Origin: an uncultured Monoglobus sp.
GTDB taxonomy: Bacteria; Bacillota; Clostridia; Monoglobales; Monoglobaceae
Direction of reading: 5' to 3'
Assembly (NCBI GenBank): GCA_947630505.1
Contig: CANRHV010000011.1
Location: 1-58,025, forward strand
DNA length: 58,025 nucleotides
The notes under the pieces are model-generated. The model did not search any database and was not told where the DNA came from. It worked only from the letters and a program-made list of their open reading frames with translations. This document shows positions 37,657 to 46,438 of this stretch, piece after piece; positions within the stretch are counted from its first letter, which is position 1, and each line of letters begins with the position of its first letter. Both the position numbers and the translations under genes were made by a program.

Positions 37657-40119
37657 ATGTCGATTAAAATCGCGCTTGCGGGAAATCCCAATTCCGGCAA
37701 GACAACACTGTTCAACGCTCTGACCGGATCAAACCAGTTTGTGGGCAACTGGCCGGGCGTTACCGTTGAGAAAAAAGAGGGTAAGCTCAAGGGCTTCAAG
37801 GATGTCACGATAACGGACCTTCCGGGAATATACTCTCTGTCGCCCTACACTTTAGAGGAGGTAGTGGCGAGAAACTATTTGATAAACGAGCGTCCCGATG
37901 TTATACTTAATATTATAGACGGCTCGAATCTGGAGCGCAACCTGTATCTGACGACGCAGCTGACCGAACTGGGTATTCCGGTCCTGACGGCGGTCAACAT
38001 GATGGACGTCGTCAAGAAAAAGGGAGACACTATCAATATCGAGCGGCTGTCAAAGGAACTGGGCTGCCAAGCGGTGGCGATCTCGGCGCTCAAGGGCACA
38101 GGTATCAGAGAGGCCGCGGCAAAGGCGGTCAAGCTGGCCGAGCAAAAGACGGCAAAGCCGGCGCACAGGTTTGACAAAAAGGTTGAGGAGCTGATCTCGG
38201 AAGTTGGCGGACGCTTGGGAACATCGGTCCCCGAGAACCAAAAGCGTTTCTACGCTATAAAGCTGTTTGAGGGAGACGAAAAAATAGCCCGGACGCTGAA
38301 GTCCGCGCCCGACGTTTCGGACATAGTCAAAAAGGCCGAGGCAGAGTTTGACGACGATACCGAGAGCATTATCACCAACGAGAGATACAACTATATCGCG
38401 TCTATCATAAAAGACTGCTGCAAAAAAGGCGGCAAAAAGAAGCTCACAACATCCGACAAAATTGACAGAGTTGTGACAAACCGCTGGGCCGCGCTGCCGA
38501 TATTCGCGGTCGTTATGATAATAGTTTACTACATATCGGTGACTACCGTTGGAACATGGGCGACCGACTGGGCCAACGACGGACTGTTCGGCGACGGGTT
38601 CCACCTATTCGGAATAGGCACCTCGGCCTATGAGGAAGCCGAGGCGGATTACGAGATCGAGGCGGCCAAGGCCGACGCGTTTATAGCGGCGGCGGCGGAG
38701 CAGGGCATCGACACCGAGGCGCTTTCGGAGACTTTAGACAACGAAGAGCCCGACGACGGAGTTATAGACGAGTTTATGACTGCTGCGGCGGACGTTGAGG
38801 CGGTCGCCGATATAGAGAACGAGGACGGAGAGATCGAGGATTCGATACCTGTTGATGTTAGAGGCTTTGAGGCGGCTCTCGCCGCGGAGGAGCCCGATCC
38901 GGCGGATTTCGGAGTGTGGGTGCCCGGTATTCCCGCGGCGCTCGAAGGTCTGCTTGACAAGGTCGGCTGCGCCGAGTGGCTCAAAAGCCTGCTCCTTGAC
39001 GGAATCGTCGCCGGTGTCGGAGCGGTGCTGGGATTCGTTCCCCAGATGCTGGTGCTGTTCATATTCCTTGCTTTCCTTGAAGCCTGCGGATATATGGCGC
39101 GCATAGCGTTCATCATGGACAGGATATTCAGGCGTTTCGGCCTTTCGGGCAAGTCGTTCATACCGATGCTGATCGGCACGGGCTGCGGCGTTCCGGGCGT
39201 CATGGCGTCCCGAACGATAGAAAACGAGCGCGACCGCAGAATGACGATAATGACGACCACGTTCATTCCCTGCGGCGCCAAGCTGCCGATCATCGCGCTC
39301 ATCGCGGGCGCGCTGCTGGGCGGAGCCTGGTGGGTCGCTCCCAGCGCGTATTTTGTGGGCGTTGCGGCAATAATAATTTCGGGAATAATATTAAAAAAGA
39401 CAAAGATGTTCGCCGGCGATCCCGCGCCGTTCGTAATGGAGCTTCCGGCCTACCACATGCCGACGGTCGGCAACGTGCTGCGCAGCATGTGGGAGCGCGG
39501 CTGGTCGTTCATCAAGAAGGCGGGAACGATAATCCTGCTTTCAACGATCGCCCTCTGGTTCCTGCAGGGCTTCGGATTTGAAAACGGCGGCTTCGGCATG
39601 GTCGAGGACCTGGGCAACTCGATTCTCGCCAAGATTGGCGGAGTTATAGCTCCCATATTCGCGCCTCTCGGCTGGGGCGACTGGCAGGCGGCGGTGGCCG
39701 CGGTCACGGGCCTCATCGCCAAGGAGAACGTAGTCGGAACTTTCGGCGTGCTGTACGGCTTTGCCGAGGTTGCCGAGGACGGAGCGGAGATCTGGGGCAC
39801 GCTCGCCGCGAGCTTCACGGCCATATCGGCCTACTCGTTCCTGGTGTTCAATCTGCTCTGCGCGCCCTGTTTCGCGGCTATCGGCGCGATAAAGCGCGAG
39901 ATGAACAGCGCCAAGTGGACATGGTTCGCGATAGGCTATCAGACGGTGTTCGCGTATCTGGTCTCGCTGGTTATCTATCAGATCGGCTCGCTGTTTACGG
40001 GCGGCGGCTTTGGAGTTGGCACGATCGCGGCGGTTCTGGTCATAATTCTGGGCCTCTGGCTGCTGCTTAGACCGCAAAAGAAGCCCGGCGCTTTAAAGCC
40101 CGCGAAGTCAAACGCGTAA
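37657..40119 (+). CDS. feoB: FeoB ferrous iron transporter with an unusual acidic insert
   Basis: 820 residues from ATG 37657 (MSIKIALAGNPNSGKTTLFN). In-frame GTG 37639 and ATG 37645 overlap or touch the ggag ribosome site and are rejected. The N-terminal GTPase has G1 GNPNSGKT, G3 DLPGIYSL and G4 NMMD. The membrane part has the Gate motifs FIPMLIGTGCGVPGVMASR and TTTFIPCGAKLPIIALIAG. Between the first membrane helix (about 278-300) and the next (about 445-470) lies a stretch of about 100 residues (322-420), very rich in Glu, Asp and Ala and poor in hydrophobic residues. Topology suggests it faces outward. It might concentrate ferrous ions near the pore; that is inference. Confidence 0.96.
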   Translation: MSIKIALAGNPNSGKTTLFNALTGSNQFVGNWPGVTVEKKEGKLKGFKDVTITDLPGIYSLSPYTLEEVVARNYLINERPDVILNIIDGSNLERNLYLTTQLTELGIPVLTAVNMMDVVKKKGDTINIERLSKELGCQAVAISALKGTGIREAAAKAVKLAEQKTAKPAHRFDKKVEELISEVGGRLGTSVPENQKRFYAIKLFEGDEKIARTLKSAPDVSDIVKKAEAEFDDDTESIITNERYNYIASIIKDCCKKGGKKKLTTSDKIDRVVTNRWAALPIFAVVMIIVYYISVTTVGTWATDWANDGLFGDGFHLFGIGTSAYEEAEADYEIEAAKADAFIAAAAEQGIDTEALSETLDNEEPDDGVIDEFMTAAADVEAVADIENEDGEIEDSIPVDVRGFEAALAAEEPDPADFGVWVPGIPAALEGLLDKVGCAEWLKSLLLDGIVAGVGAVLGFVPQMLVLFIFLAFLEACGYMARIAFIMDRIFRRFGLSGKSFIPMLIGTGCGVPGVMASRTIENERDRRMTIMTTTFIPCGAKLPIIALIAGALLGGAWWVAPSAYFVGVAAIIISGIILKKTKMFAGDPAPFVMELPAYHMPTVGNVLRSMWERGWSFIKKAGTIILLSTIALWFLQGFGFENGGFGMVEDLGNSILAKIGGVIAPIFAPLGWGDWQAAVAAVTGLIAKENVVGTFGVLYGFAEVAEDGAEIWGTLAASFTAISAYSFLVFNLLCAPCFAAIGAIKREMNSAKWTWFAIGYQTVFAYLVSLVIYQIGSLFTGGGFGVGTIAAVLVIILGLWLLLRPQKKPGALKPAKSNA

Positions 40120-40135
40120 AGATAGGAGTGATTAT

Positions 40136-40291
40136 ATGATCGCGACAATAATAATTTCCGTACTGCTTATAGCGGTTGTCTCTCTGATAATCGCAAAACT
40201 GATAAAAGACAAAAAGGCCGGCAAAGGCGGCTGCGGCTGCGGCTGCGAAAACTGCGCCATGAGCAAAACGTGCAAATCAAGCAAACAATAA
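40136..40291 (+). CDS. FeoB-associated Cys-rich membrane protein
   Basis: A 51-residue protein starting at ATG 40136 behind taggagtg, 16 bases after feoB. One membrane helix (about 3-23) is followed by a Lys/Gly stretch and the cysteine cluster CGCGCENC with a further Cys (KTCKSSKQ). This is the pattern of the FeoB-associated Cys-rich proteins (FeoC-like position). It may handle ferrous iron as it leaves FeoB. Confidence 0.85.
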   Translation: MIATIIISVLLIAVVSLIIAKLIKDKKAGKGGCGCGCENCAMSKTCKSSKQ

Positions 40292-40307
40292 ATAAGGAGC
40301 AAAAATA

Positions 40308-40607
40308 ATGAGCATCGTGATTGTCGGCGGGCATGACAGAATGCACTGCCGATACAAAGAAATCTGCAAAAAATACGGCTGCAAATGCAAGGTGTTCACC
40401 CAATGTCCCGGTGATTTTAAAAACAAAATCGGCTCCCCTAATATTATGATTTTGTTCACCGGGACAGTAGCTCATAAAATGGTCACCGTGGCGGAGGCCA
40501 AAGCCAAGCAGACAGGCGCGGACATACTTCTCTGCCACTCGTCAAGCGCGTTCGCGCTGAACGACGCGCTCAGCTCGTATTTTTCCGAAAAAAGCCCGAA
40601 CTCCTGA
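40308..40607 (+). CDS. DUF2325 protein of the feo operon
   Basis: 99 residues starting MSIVIVGGHDRMHCRYKEIC behind aaggagc, 16 bases after the Cys-rich gene. The GGHDRM segment near the N-terminus, cysteines near 14, 20, 25, 27 and 33, and the LLCHSSSAFALNDAL region are characteristic of DUF2325, which often accompanies feo genes. The His/Cys residues suggest metal or cluster binding. Function is unknown. It ends the operon before a strong terminator. Confidence 0.85.
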   Translation: MSIVIVGGHDRMHCRYKEICKKYGCKCKVFTQCPGDFKNKIGSPNIMILFTGTVAHKMVTVAEAKAKQTGADILLCHSSSAFALNDALSSYFSEKSPNS

Positions 40608-40685
40608 AAGACCGGAGCTTTTAATAGGGCGCAGATTAGTGATTGCTAACTTGAAAATATCAGAAAAACCATTTCGGCTTGATAT

Positions 40686-40722
40686 AAATACCGTTTTCAA
40701 AATCGAAAGCGGTATTTTTTTA
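40686..40722 (+). terminator. feo operon terminator
   Basis: aaataccgttttc pairs with gaaagcggtattt across a short AT loop, ending in a T-run. The stem is about 13 bp with one G-U pair. Confidence 0.85.
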
Positions 40723-40862
40723 ATTGCTCTTTCTAAAACAATATGATAAAATATACTTGCCGCGTATTTTTTGCGCAAATTTTTGTAAAGCGGGAACTTT
40801 TTGCAAAGTTTTGTCGTCTTATTATATAAGAGCACAACCCGGAAAATCGGGGTTAACACAGG

Positions 40863-40890
40863 TACTAGAGATTAGTGACTAGGGACTAGG
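40863..40890. repeat. Heptamer tandem array (four units)
   Basis: The units tactaga, gattagt, gactagg and gactagg share the core CTAG/TTAG. Related arrays lie at 44586-44613 and 48025-48045. The gap 40608-40862 holds another degenerate stretch (gattagtgattgcta, near 40632) and the feo terminator but no gene. Confidence 0.7.
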
Positions 40891-41119
40891 AACCCCTCTC
40901 AGTCGCCTCCGGCGCCAGCATTAATGAAGCTCTTGGTCAAAATTGCAAGCAATTTTGAAAGATAGCTTTGAACCCGCAAGCAAGCTTGCTAATTATCCCC
41001 AAGGGGCGAGCCAAGACCTTGACCAAAGTGCGCAAAATACCGTAGGGGCGGATATTATCCGCCCGATTGCCTCGCCCCTCGGGGGAGATGTCGGGCAAAG
41101 CCCGACTGAGGGGGGACCT
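40891..41119. repeat. MITE-like intergenic inverted-repeat element (copy A)
   Basis: It begins aacccctctcagtcgcc and ends gactgaggggggacc, with inner arms tccccaaggggcgag and ctcgcccctcgggg in opposite orientation. The same ends and arms occur at 57492-57597. Copy A also contains smaller hairpins (caaaattg-caag-caattttg, and gggcggat-att-atccgccc), so it is longer and partly rearranged. It has no coding capacity. Confidence 0.75.
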
Positions 41120-41127
41120 ATTCTATA

Positions 41128-42972
41128 TCACACAATGTTTACCGCGTATATTTTCAGCCATTCATTTATCATGTACATATAGGCCAGTATCTGCGGATAG
41201 TTCATAAGCTGGCCGTACCAGGGCTTGGTGAACATGGCGGCTTTTGTGTCTATCAGCTCTTTCAGTTTGTTATATTTCACGATCTCAAATATCGGCGATT
41301 CTCTGTCGCTCAAAATATTCAATACTTTATTTTCCACGTTTTTGGTGTAGACCGGATTGTGGCTCTTGGGATAGGGACTCTTTTTGCGGCTTACTATCTC
41401 GTCGGGCAGTATTCCCTCAAACGCCTTGCGCAGCAGACCTTTCTCCCTGCCAGCGAGACCCTTCATTTCCCAGGGTATATTATAGGCGTATTGAAGTATG
41501 CGCGTGTCGCAGAACGGAACGCGAACCTCAAGGCCGCTGTACATCGACGAGTGGTCCTTTCTTGAGAGCAGCGTCTGCATAAACCATTTGTAATTCAGCA
41601 TGGTTATTTCTTTTATTCGGGCGTCGCCCGGGGTCTCAAGGCCGGTCTTGGGCGCCTCGTCGATCGTCTGCTTGTAGCGCTCGTATACGTATTCCTCGGG
41701 GTCGAGCGTCAAAATATCGTCTCGCACCAGTCCCGCCTTGATCTTGGTGTTGCCGCTCCACGGGAAGTCGGCCTTTGAAAGCATCTCCTTGTTTGTGAAC
41801 CACGGGTAGCCGCCGAAGATCTCGTCGGCGCACTCGCCCGACAGCACGACGGTGTGCGTCTTTTTGACCTCGCGGCAAAAAAGCAGCAGAGACGATTCCA
41901 CATCGGCCATGCCCGGCAGGTCGCGCGCAAGAACCGAGTCTAAAAGTGCGTCGCCCACGTCGTCATTATTCAGCACCACGTTTTTATGGTCTGAGCCTAT
42001 AAACTCGCGCATAAGGTTTATGTAGTATCCGTCGCTGTTGGGCTGATAGAATGACTTTTTGAAATATTTGTCGTTGTCCTCATAGTCCACGGAGTAGGTC
42101 GTGAGTTTTCCCCTGCCGCTCTCCCCGAACTCTTTTGCGGCGACATACGAGATTATGCTCGAATCAAGTCCGCCCGACAAAAAAGTACAGAGAGGCACGT
42201 CGGACACCAGCTGGCGCTTTATCGAATCGCAGATCAGGGCGCGCAGAGTGTATATCGTGTCGTTTAAGCTGTCGGTATGCTCCTGCGCTCTGATCGCGAA
42301 ATAAGGGTATATATTAAGCCCCTCCCGTGAAAAGGTGCCGCAGAATCCGGGCTTCAGTTCCAGCACGTCGCGGAAGGCGGTCCGGCCGGGGGTCTTGCCG
42401 GGTCCAATCAGAAACAGCTCCGCCACTCCGAACTTATCCGCATCGCGGGACACCGCGGGATGCTCAAGTAGAGCTTTTATCTCGGAGGCGAACATAAATC
42501 CGCCACCCGCCGTCGAATAAAAATAGGGCTTGACGCCTCCGCCGTCGCGGGCGAAAAAGAACTGCTCCTTTTCGCTGTCGTAAATCGTGAAGGCGAATAT
42601 CCCGTTAAGTTTTTTAACGCATTCTTCGCCCCACTGTATATACGAGGTCAGCAGCACTTCGGTGTCGGAGTGTCCGTCAAACTCGTATCCCATAGCGGCG
42701 AGCTCCCGCCTCAGTTCCTCGGTGTTGTATATCTCGCCGTTGTAGCATATCGCGAAAACGCCGCCGCGCATGGTCTTGACCATCGGCTGGGCTCCGCCCT
42801 CGATATCCACGACCGAGAGCCGCCTGTGGCAGAGAGCGGCAAAGTCCGAGTGATACTCGTCTTTGGCGTCGGGACCGCGGCGGTTCAGGGTCTCGCCCAT
42901 CGCGCGGAGTATTTTGAGATCATCCTCGCTGACGCGTTTGCCGAAGTTCATAAAGCCTGTAATTCCACACAT
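41128..42972 (-). CDS. asnB: Asparagine synthetase, glutamine-hydrolysing
   Basis: 614 residues. It starts at ATG 42972 with an aggtgat site and begins MCGITGFM, where Cys2 is the glutaminase nucleophile. The N-terminal glutamine amidotransferase also shows RRGPDAKDEY and HRRLSVVDIEGGAQPM. The synthetase half has the ATP-pyrophosphatase loop FLSGGLDSS (about residue 265) and GECADEIFGGYPW. It makes asparagine from aspartate, ATP and glutamine. Length and motif order are normal. It is transcribed alone and converges on the feo operon across the repeat-filled gap. Confidence 0.96.
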   Translation of the reverse strand: MCGITGFMNFGKRVSEDDLKILRAMGETLNRRGPDAKDEYHSDFAALCHRRLSVVDIEGGAQPMVKTMRGGVFAICYNGEIYNTEELRRELAAMGYEFDGHSDTEVLLTSYIQWGEECVKKLNGIFAFTIYDSEKEQFFFARDGGGVKPYFYSTAGGGFMFASEIKALLEHPAVSRDADKFGVAELFLIGPGKTPGRTAFRDVLELKPGFCGTFSREGLNIYPYFAIRAQEHTDSLNDTIYTLRALICDSIKRQLVSDVPLCTFLSGGLDSSIISYVAAKEFGESGRGKLTTYSVDYEDNDKYFKKSFYQPNSDGYYINLMREFIGSDHKNVVLNNDDVGDALLDSVLARDLPGMADVESSLLLFCREVKKTHTVVLSGECADEIFGGYPWFTNKEMLSKADFPWSGNTKIKAGLVRDDILTLDPEEYVYERYKQTIDEAPKTGLETPGDARIKEITMLNYKWFMQTLLSRKDHSSMYSGLEVRVPFCDTRILQYAYNIPWEMKGLAGREKGLLRKAFEGILPDEIVSRKKSPYPKSHNPVYTKNVENKVLNILSDRESPIFEIVKYNKLKELIDTKAAMFTKPWYGQLMNYPQILAYMYMINEWLKIYAVNIV

Positions 42973-43013
42973 TGAAAATCACCTCGGTTTATAGTATTCA
43001 AGGCCTCAAAATG

Positions 43014-43026
43014 TGTTACAGTAACA
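43014..43026. promoter_or_regulatory. Perfect 13-base palindrome in the asnB-proS intergenic region
   Basis: tgttac-a-gtaaca. It lies upstream of asnB and just before the proS promoter, a good position for a transcription factor. The factor is not identified. Confidence 0.4.
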
Positions 43027-43056
43027 GGATTGTAATATTAAAATACGCGACCCGCC

Positions 43057-43085
43057 TTGACACAAAGTCCGTTTTCGTTTATACT
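43057..43085 (+). promoter_or_regulatory. proS promoter
   Basis: TTGACA (43057-43062), 17 bases, TATACT (43080-43085). The leader to ATG 43147 is about 55 nt, too short for a T-box. Confidence 0.8.
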
Positions 43086-43146
43086 AAAACTAAGTATGCG
43101 CGGAAGGCGCGACATTAGTATATATTTAGTTTTGGAGGATGTTCAA

Positions 43147-44583
43147 ATGGCGGATAACAAAAAAATGGTAGAGGAAATAACCTCGATGAACGAGGATTTT
43201 GCCCAGTGGTATACGGATATCGTGCGCAAGGCGGAGCTTTGCAGCTATTCAAAGGTCAGGGGCTGCATGGTGTTCCAGCCTTACGGCTATGCCATCTGGG
43301 AGAATATACAGCACACTCTCGACAAGCTGTTTAAGGAGACGGGTGTGCAAAACGTGGCGATGCCCATGTTCATACCCGAAAGCCTGCTTCAAAAGGAGAA
43401 GGATCACGTTGAGGGCTTCGCGCCCGAGGTGGCGTGGGTGACCCACGGCGGCAGCGAAAAGCTGCCCGAGCGCCTTTGCGTTCGTCCCACGTCCGAGACG
43501 CTTTTCTGCGACCACTACGCGGATATTATCAGGTCATACAGGGACCTGCCTAAGCTCTATAATCAGTGGTGCAGCGTTGTCAGATGGGAAAAGACCACAA
43601 GACCGTTCCTCAGAAACACCGAATTTCTGTGGCAGGAGGGCCACACGGCTCACGCGACGCAGGAAGAAGCGGAGGAGCGCACCAGAATGATGCTCAATAT
43701 TTACGCCAAGGTGTGCGAGGAATATCTGGCTATCCCTGTGGTAAAGGGCCAGAAAACCGACAGAGAGAAGTTTGCGGGAGCGACCGAGACCTTCACGATC
43801 GAGAGCATGATGCACGACGGCAAGGCGCTCCAGTCGGGAACCAGCCACAACTTCGGCGACGGCTTTGCCAAAGCCTTCGGTATTCAGTATCTTGACGAGA
43901 ACAACAAGCAGCAGTATGTGCACCAGACCTCATGGGGCATGTCGACGAGAATCATAGGCGCCATAATAATGGTCCACGGCGACGACGCGGGCCTCAAGCT
44001 GCCCCCGAAGATCGCTCCCACCCAGGCGGTGATAATTCCGATCGCCATGCACAAAGCGGGCGTAACCGAGGCTGCGGAGGCGCTCAGAGACAGACTTTCC
44101 GAAAAGTTCAGAGTCAGCCTTGACGCGAGCGACAAGTCGCCCGGCTGGAAGTTCAGCGAGTACGAAATGCGCGGCATTCCGGTGCGCATTGAGATAGGCC
44201 CCAAGGATATAGAAAAGAACCAGGCGGTGCTCGTCAGCCGCGTTGACCGCGAAAAGACGTTTGTGTCGCTTGACAATATCGAGGAAGAGCTCGAGAAGCT
44301 GATGGACAAGATACAGAAGCAGATGTACGACGCGGCTCTTGAAAATCGCGAGAGCAAGACCTCGTCCGCGTCCGACTACGAGGAATTCAAAAAGATAATC
44401 GACGAGAAGGGCGGCTTTGTCAAGGCCATGTGGTGCGGAGACGAAGCGTGTGAGCTCAAGATCAAAGACGACACTACCGCCACGTCGCGCTGCATACCCT
44501 TTGAGCAGGAGCAGATCAGCGACAAGTGCGTGTGCTGCGGCAAGCCCGCCAAACACATGGTATACTGGGGCAAGGCCTACTAA
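43147..44583 (+). CDS. proS: Prolyl-tRNA synthetase, short archaeal/eukaryote-like type
   Basis: 478 residues from ATG 43147 behind ggagg. The frame upstream to 43057 overlaps the promoter and is rejected. Class II motifs: motif 2 [26 protein letters not shown] and motif 3 [17 protein letters not shown]. The anticodon-binding domain follows. A C-terminal zinc-type domain has Cys pairs (CGDEACE, then [10 protein letters not shown]) and ends in Tyr as in the short type. There is no INS editing insertion, as expected. It attaches proline to tRNA-Pro. It is followed after 38 bases by cdaA. Confidence 0.96.
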   Translation: MADNKKMVEEITSMNEDFAQWYTDIVRKAELCSYSKVRGCMVFQPYGYAIWENIQHTLDKLFKETGVQNVAMPMFIPESLLQKEKDHVEGFAPEVAWVTHGGSEKLPERLCVRPTSETLFCDHYADIIRSYRDLPKLYNQWCSVVRWEKTTRPFLRNTEFLWQEGHTAHATQEEAEERTRMMLNIYAKVCEEYLAIPVVKGQKTDREKFAGATETFTIESMMHDGKALQSGTSHNFGDGFAKAFGIQYLDENNKQQYVHQTSWGMSTRIIGAIIMVHGDDAGLKLPPKIAPTQAVIIPIAMHKAGVTEAAEALRDRLSEKFRVSLDASDKSPGWKFSEYEMRGIPVRIEIGPKDIEKNQAVLVSRVDREKTFVSLDNIEEELEKLMDKIQKQMYDAALENRESKTSSASDYEEFKKIIDEKGGFVKAMWCGDEACELKIKDDTTATSRCIPFEQEQISDKCVCCGKPAKHMVYWGKAY

Positions 44584-44585
44584 CG

Positions 44586-44613
44586 TAGTAATTAGCAATT
44601 AGCGAATAGTGGG
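44586..44613. repeat. Heptamer tandem array between proS and cdaA
   Basis: The units tagtaat, tagcaat, tagcgaa and tagtggg run right up to the cdaA ribosome site (ggggtgat). Same family as 40863-40890 and 48025-48045. Confidence 0.7.
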
Positions 44614-44621
44614 GTGATTCT

Positions 44622-45470
44622 TTGTTTGAAAACTTTATAAGCTCGGCGGCTGATCAGATTTCATTGCTCAGAATCGCCGATATTATTGACATTATACTTG
44701 TCGCGGTGATGATATATTTCGTGCTGAAATTCATCCGCGACAGCCACACGGTGCGCCTGCTCAAGGGCGTGCTTATAATAATCCTTCTGGTTCAGGTCGT
44801 GTATCTCATGAACCTGCATGTCACGTCATATATTTTAAGCAGCTGCGCTCAGATAGGCGTTATCGCTCTGGTGGTAATATTCCAGCCCGAGCTGAGACGC
44901 GTGCTTGACCAGATAGGAAAGACCAGAATAAGCAGCTGGTTTATCAGCGAAAGCGGCAAGCAGCTCAAGACGCTTGAGATGATAGCCCGGGTTGCCGAAG
45001 CGTCCGCGGATATGTCCAAGACCAAAACCGGCGCTCTGATCGTCATTGAGCAGAATTCCGACGTGAACTCGCTTATAAGCGGAGGGGTCGCTATCGACTC
45101 GTCCGTGTCGGCGGCGCTGCTTAAAAACATATTTGTACCCAACACGCCGCTGCACGACGGCGCGGTCATTATCCGCGACAACAGGATCGCGCTGGCCGCC
45201 TGTGTGCTGCCGCTTTCGCACAATCCGAATATAACCAGCGACCTGGGCACCCGACACAGAGCGGGTCTGGGTATCTCGGAGGAATCGAATGTTGTGGTCG
45301 TTATTGTGTCCGAGGAGACCGGAATAATCTCGGTCGCCCACAAGGGCGTGCTGTACCGCGGACTTAACGAGAATTCTCTCAAGAGCACGCTCAGCGAGCT
45401 TATGGGTATCGCGCCCGATGAAAAGAAACCGCGTTCGATCCGCAATATACTCGACAGAAAGGAGAGATAG
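44622..45470 (+). CDS. cdaA: Diadenylate cyclase CdaA
   Basis: 282 residues from TTG 44622 after ggggtgat. Three N-terminal membrane helices (about 20-85) precede a DisA_N domain that joins two ATP into cyclic di-AMP. Signatures are PLHDGAVIIRDNRI (the DGA motif) and GTRHRAGLGISEE (the RHR motif). The next gene encodes its regulator CdaR, and glmM follows after one more gene, the usual c-di-AMP/wall-precursor cluster. c-di-AMP controls potassium and osmolyte balance. Confidence 0.96.
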   Translation: MFENFISSAADQISLLRIADIIDIILVAVMIYFVLKFIRDSHTVRLLKGVLIIILLVQVVYLMNLHVTSYILSSCAQIGVIALVVIFQPELRRVLDQIGKTRISSWFISESGKQLKTLEMIARVAEASADMSKTKTGALIVIEQNSDVNSLISGGVAIDSSVSAALLKNIFVPNTPLHDGAVIIRDNRIALAACVLPLSHNPNITSDLGTRHRAGLGISEESNVVVVIVSEETGIISVAHKGVLYRGLNENSLKSTLSELMGIAPDEKKPRSIRNILDRKER

Positions 45471-45472
45471 AT

Positions 45473-46438
45473 TTGAGAAAGATTTTTTCAAGCAATATTC
45501 TCCTTATGGTAATATCGCTCATCGCGGCGATAGTTCTCTGGACATATATTATAGTTATAAACGACGCGCCCGCGGACAAAACCTTCCGCGATGTGCCGAT
45601 CACCACGGTCAATGACAATGTTTTCAGCGACAACGGCTACTGCATAGAGCGGCTTTCCGTGCTTGGCGCCAATGTCAGGATCGAGGGCAGCCGCCGTGTT
45701 ATGTCAAACTTTGATCTTGGCAATATCAGAGCGACTCTCGATTTTTCCGAGATCGATCTGTCAAAGCTGGAGGACGGCGCGACCGTAACGGTGAACCTCA
45801 ACGTGGAAAGCCAGTACGGCGATGTGGTGAGCTATACCCCGTCGGCGGTGGACGTTTATGTTGAGAAAACAAAATACAAGGACGTCGACGTGAACTGTTC
45901 CGGCACGGGCGAGGTGCTCAGCGGCTACCGTCACGGCGATTTCACATTGTCGCAGAGCAATATCAGAATTTTCGGCGCTCAATCAAATATTGACGAGGTG
46001 GCATACGCCGGAGTTAATGTTGATCTTATAAACACAAATTATTCGGCTTATGATCAAGGCGTTTTGTCTCAGGAGTGCGCCGTAAAGCTGTATAACAGCT
46101 CGGGTCAGGAGCTTACCGAGCGCGAGATCCGCTGGATATGGAACAGCAATCCGGAGATAACCGCCGAGTGCCTGCTATACAAAGAAAAAACGGTGCCGAT
46201 CGTGCCCAACAGAGACGGAACGCTTCAAGGCGCCACGCTCAGCTGCGAGCCCGAGACCGTTACGATCTACGGCGACAACAGCCGCCTGTCCGAGGTGGTG
46301 AACGTTTTGACGCAGCCGATCACTCTGACCGATTTCGAAAAAAGCGGAGAGGTCACCGTAAAGCTGAATCTGCCGTCATGGGCGAAAACTGTCGATGATA
46401 TCACGGAGGTCAAGATAAGTGCGGATAATAATCAATAA
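45473..46438 (+). CDS. cdaR: CdaR/YbbR-domain regulator of diadenylate cyclase
   Basis: 321 residues from TTG 45473, with aaaggagag just upstream and only two bases after cdaA. One N-terminal membrane helix (about 5-27) leads to extracytoplasmic YbbR repeats (for example VNLNVESQYGDVVSYTPSAVDVYVEK, and later LSCEPETVTIYGDNSRLSEV). CdaR binds CdaA and modulates its activity. Its 3' end overlaps the FAD gene by 20 bases. Confidence 0.93.
   Translation: MRKIFSSNILLMVISLIAAIVLWTYIIVINDAPADKTFRDVPITTVNDNVFSDNGYCIERLSVLGANVRIEGSRRVMSNFDLGNIRATLDFSEIDLSKLEDGATVTVNLNVESQYGDVVSYTPSAVDVYVEKTKYKDVDVNCSGTGEVLSGYRHGDFTLSQSNIRIFGAQSNIDEVAYAGVNVDLINTNYSAYDQGVLSQECAVKLYNSSGQELTEREIRWIWNSNPEITAECLLYKEKTVPIVPNRDGTLQGATLSCEPETVTIYGDNSRLSEVVNVLTQPITLTDFEKSGEVTVKLNLPSWAKTVDDITEVKISADNNQ

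Noticed and set aside
40542..40859. 105-codon minus-strand frame overlapping the DUF2325 gene and feo terminator
   Set aside because: It crosses a clear terminator hairpin, has no ribosome site and lies antisense to a real gene.
43086..43146. T-box leader upstream of proS
   Set aside because: Only about 55 nt separate the predicted start from ATG; there is no T-box sequence and no terminator hairpin.
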